Both the position numbers and the translations under genes were made by a program. Below, piece after piece: positions 6,523 through 6,685 of a stretch of 6,685 nucleotides of DNA; position 1 is the first letter of the stretch; the number at the start of each line of letters is the position of its first letter. The stretch spans positions 1 through 6,685 of the forward strand of contig JAQGHJ010000758.1 in NCBI GenBank assembly GCA_028288905.1, read 5' to 3'. The DNA is from Phycisphaerales bacterium. Lineage in GTDB: Bacteria > Planctomycetota > Phycisphaerae > Tepidisphaerales > Tepidisphaeraceae. The notes below the pieces were generated by a model. The model saw only the letters and a program-made list of their open reading frames with translations, had not been told where the DNA came from and made no database searches.

Positions 6523-6685
6523 GCTCGGACATCGGATACGTCGGGCCGGGCGTCAAGGAACTCTTGAGGCGGCGGCAGGCGAGGCGTTGACCGGCCGCCG
6601 TCGCGACCGGTAAGGTCGGTGTCCACAGCCAACGCGCGATGAGACCCGGTCGGTGGCGGCCGTAGCCCTTCCGCCCAACCGCCCC
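6523..6685. other. Upstream non-coding region of the pilin cluster
   Basis: No gene is supported in these 163 bp. Besides the cassette 2 promoter motif there is a small inverted repeat CGACC-GGTAA-GGTCG (6604-6618). On the plus strand TTGACC-N18-TAAGGT (6587-6616) could be a divergent promoter pointing out of the window; the match is modest. Confidence 0.35.
6528..6556 (-). promoter_or_regulatory. Putative promoter of cassette 2, near-leaderless start
   Basis: TTGACG (6556-6551), 17 nt, GATGTC (6533-6528), then 5 nt to the pilV2 GTG. The layout is shared with the head of cassette 1. The -10 matches the consensus poorly, so the evidence is the positional conservation. A perfect palindrome, TCAAG-GAACT-CTTGA (6553-6567), overlaps the -35 and could be an operator. 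Confidence 0.4.

Noticed and set aside
5120..6613. A 497-codon plus-strand open frame and several shorter plus-strand frames
   Set aside because: They run antisense to the pilin genes, give Arg/Pro/Gly-rich low-complexity peptides with no domain, and the minus-strand proteins there have clear paralogues and prepilin motifs.

Overview
The window is very GC-rich. All seven real genes lie on the minus strand. Six encode type IV pilin-like proteins; the seventh, cut by the left edge, looks like the N-terminal part of a COG4867-type von Willebrand A (VWA) protein. High GC, pilin-like proteins fused to long beta-rich passengers, and GC-rich palindromes between genes fit a planctomycete, possibly of the Gemmata group. 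This assignment is inferred from gene style only; no marker gene is present.

Reading right to left (the direction of transcription), the layout is a three-gene cassette present twice in tandem: pilV-like (5986-6522), pilX-like (4502-5899), pilW-like (3832-4416), then pilV-like (2970-3533), pilX-like (1254-2744), pilW-like (691-1257). The copies align along their whole length but are clearly diverged, so the duplication is not recent. The V and W proteins have a short basic leader, a Gly processing site, Glu at +5 and a hydrophobic helix. The X proteins have the PilX/GspK-type N-terminus without Glu+5 and carry a beta-solenoid-like passenger, making them 465-496 residues long. Together V, X and W look like minor pilins or pseudopilins that would sit at the tip of a type IV pilus or secretion pseudopilus. 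The assembly ATPase, platform protein, prepilin peptidase, secretin and major pilin are not in the window.

The non-coding parts are as interesting as the genes. (1) Each cassette head has the same arrangement, TTGAC(C/G)-N17-GAT(A/G)TC-N5-GTG, with no Shine-Dalgarno, whereas the downstream X and W genes have Shine-Dalgarno-like sequences. This suggests two promoters giving near-leaderless messages. (2) Between pilX2 and pilW2 lies a perfect 7-bp tandem array (ctgccta, 7.7 copies). A degenerate inverted array faces it and encodes residues 6-17 of the PilW2 leader. The ribosome-binding site and start codon of pilW2 lie in the loop between the two arms. (3) A composite palindrome of about 155 bp separates pilV1 from pilX1. 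(4) A further inverted repeat lies between pilW1 and the VWA gene.

Stretches of 298 bp (3534-3831) and 163 bp (6523-6685) precede the two cassettes. Apart from the promoter-like motif and small palindromes, nothing is recognisable in them.
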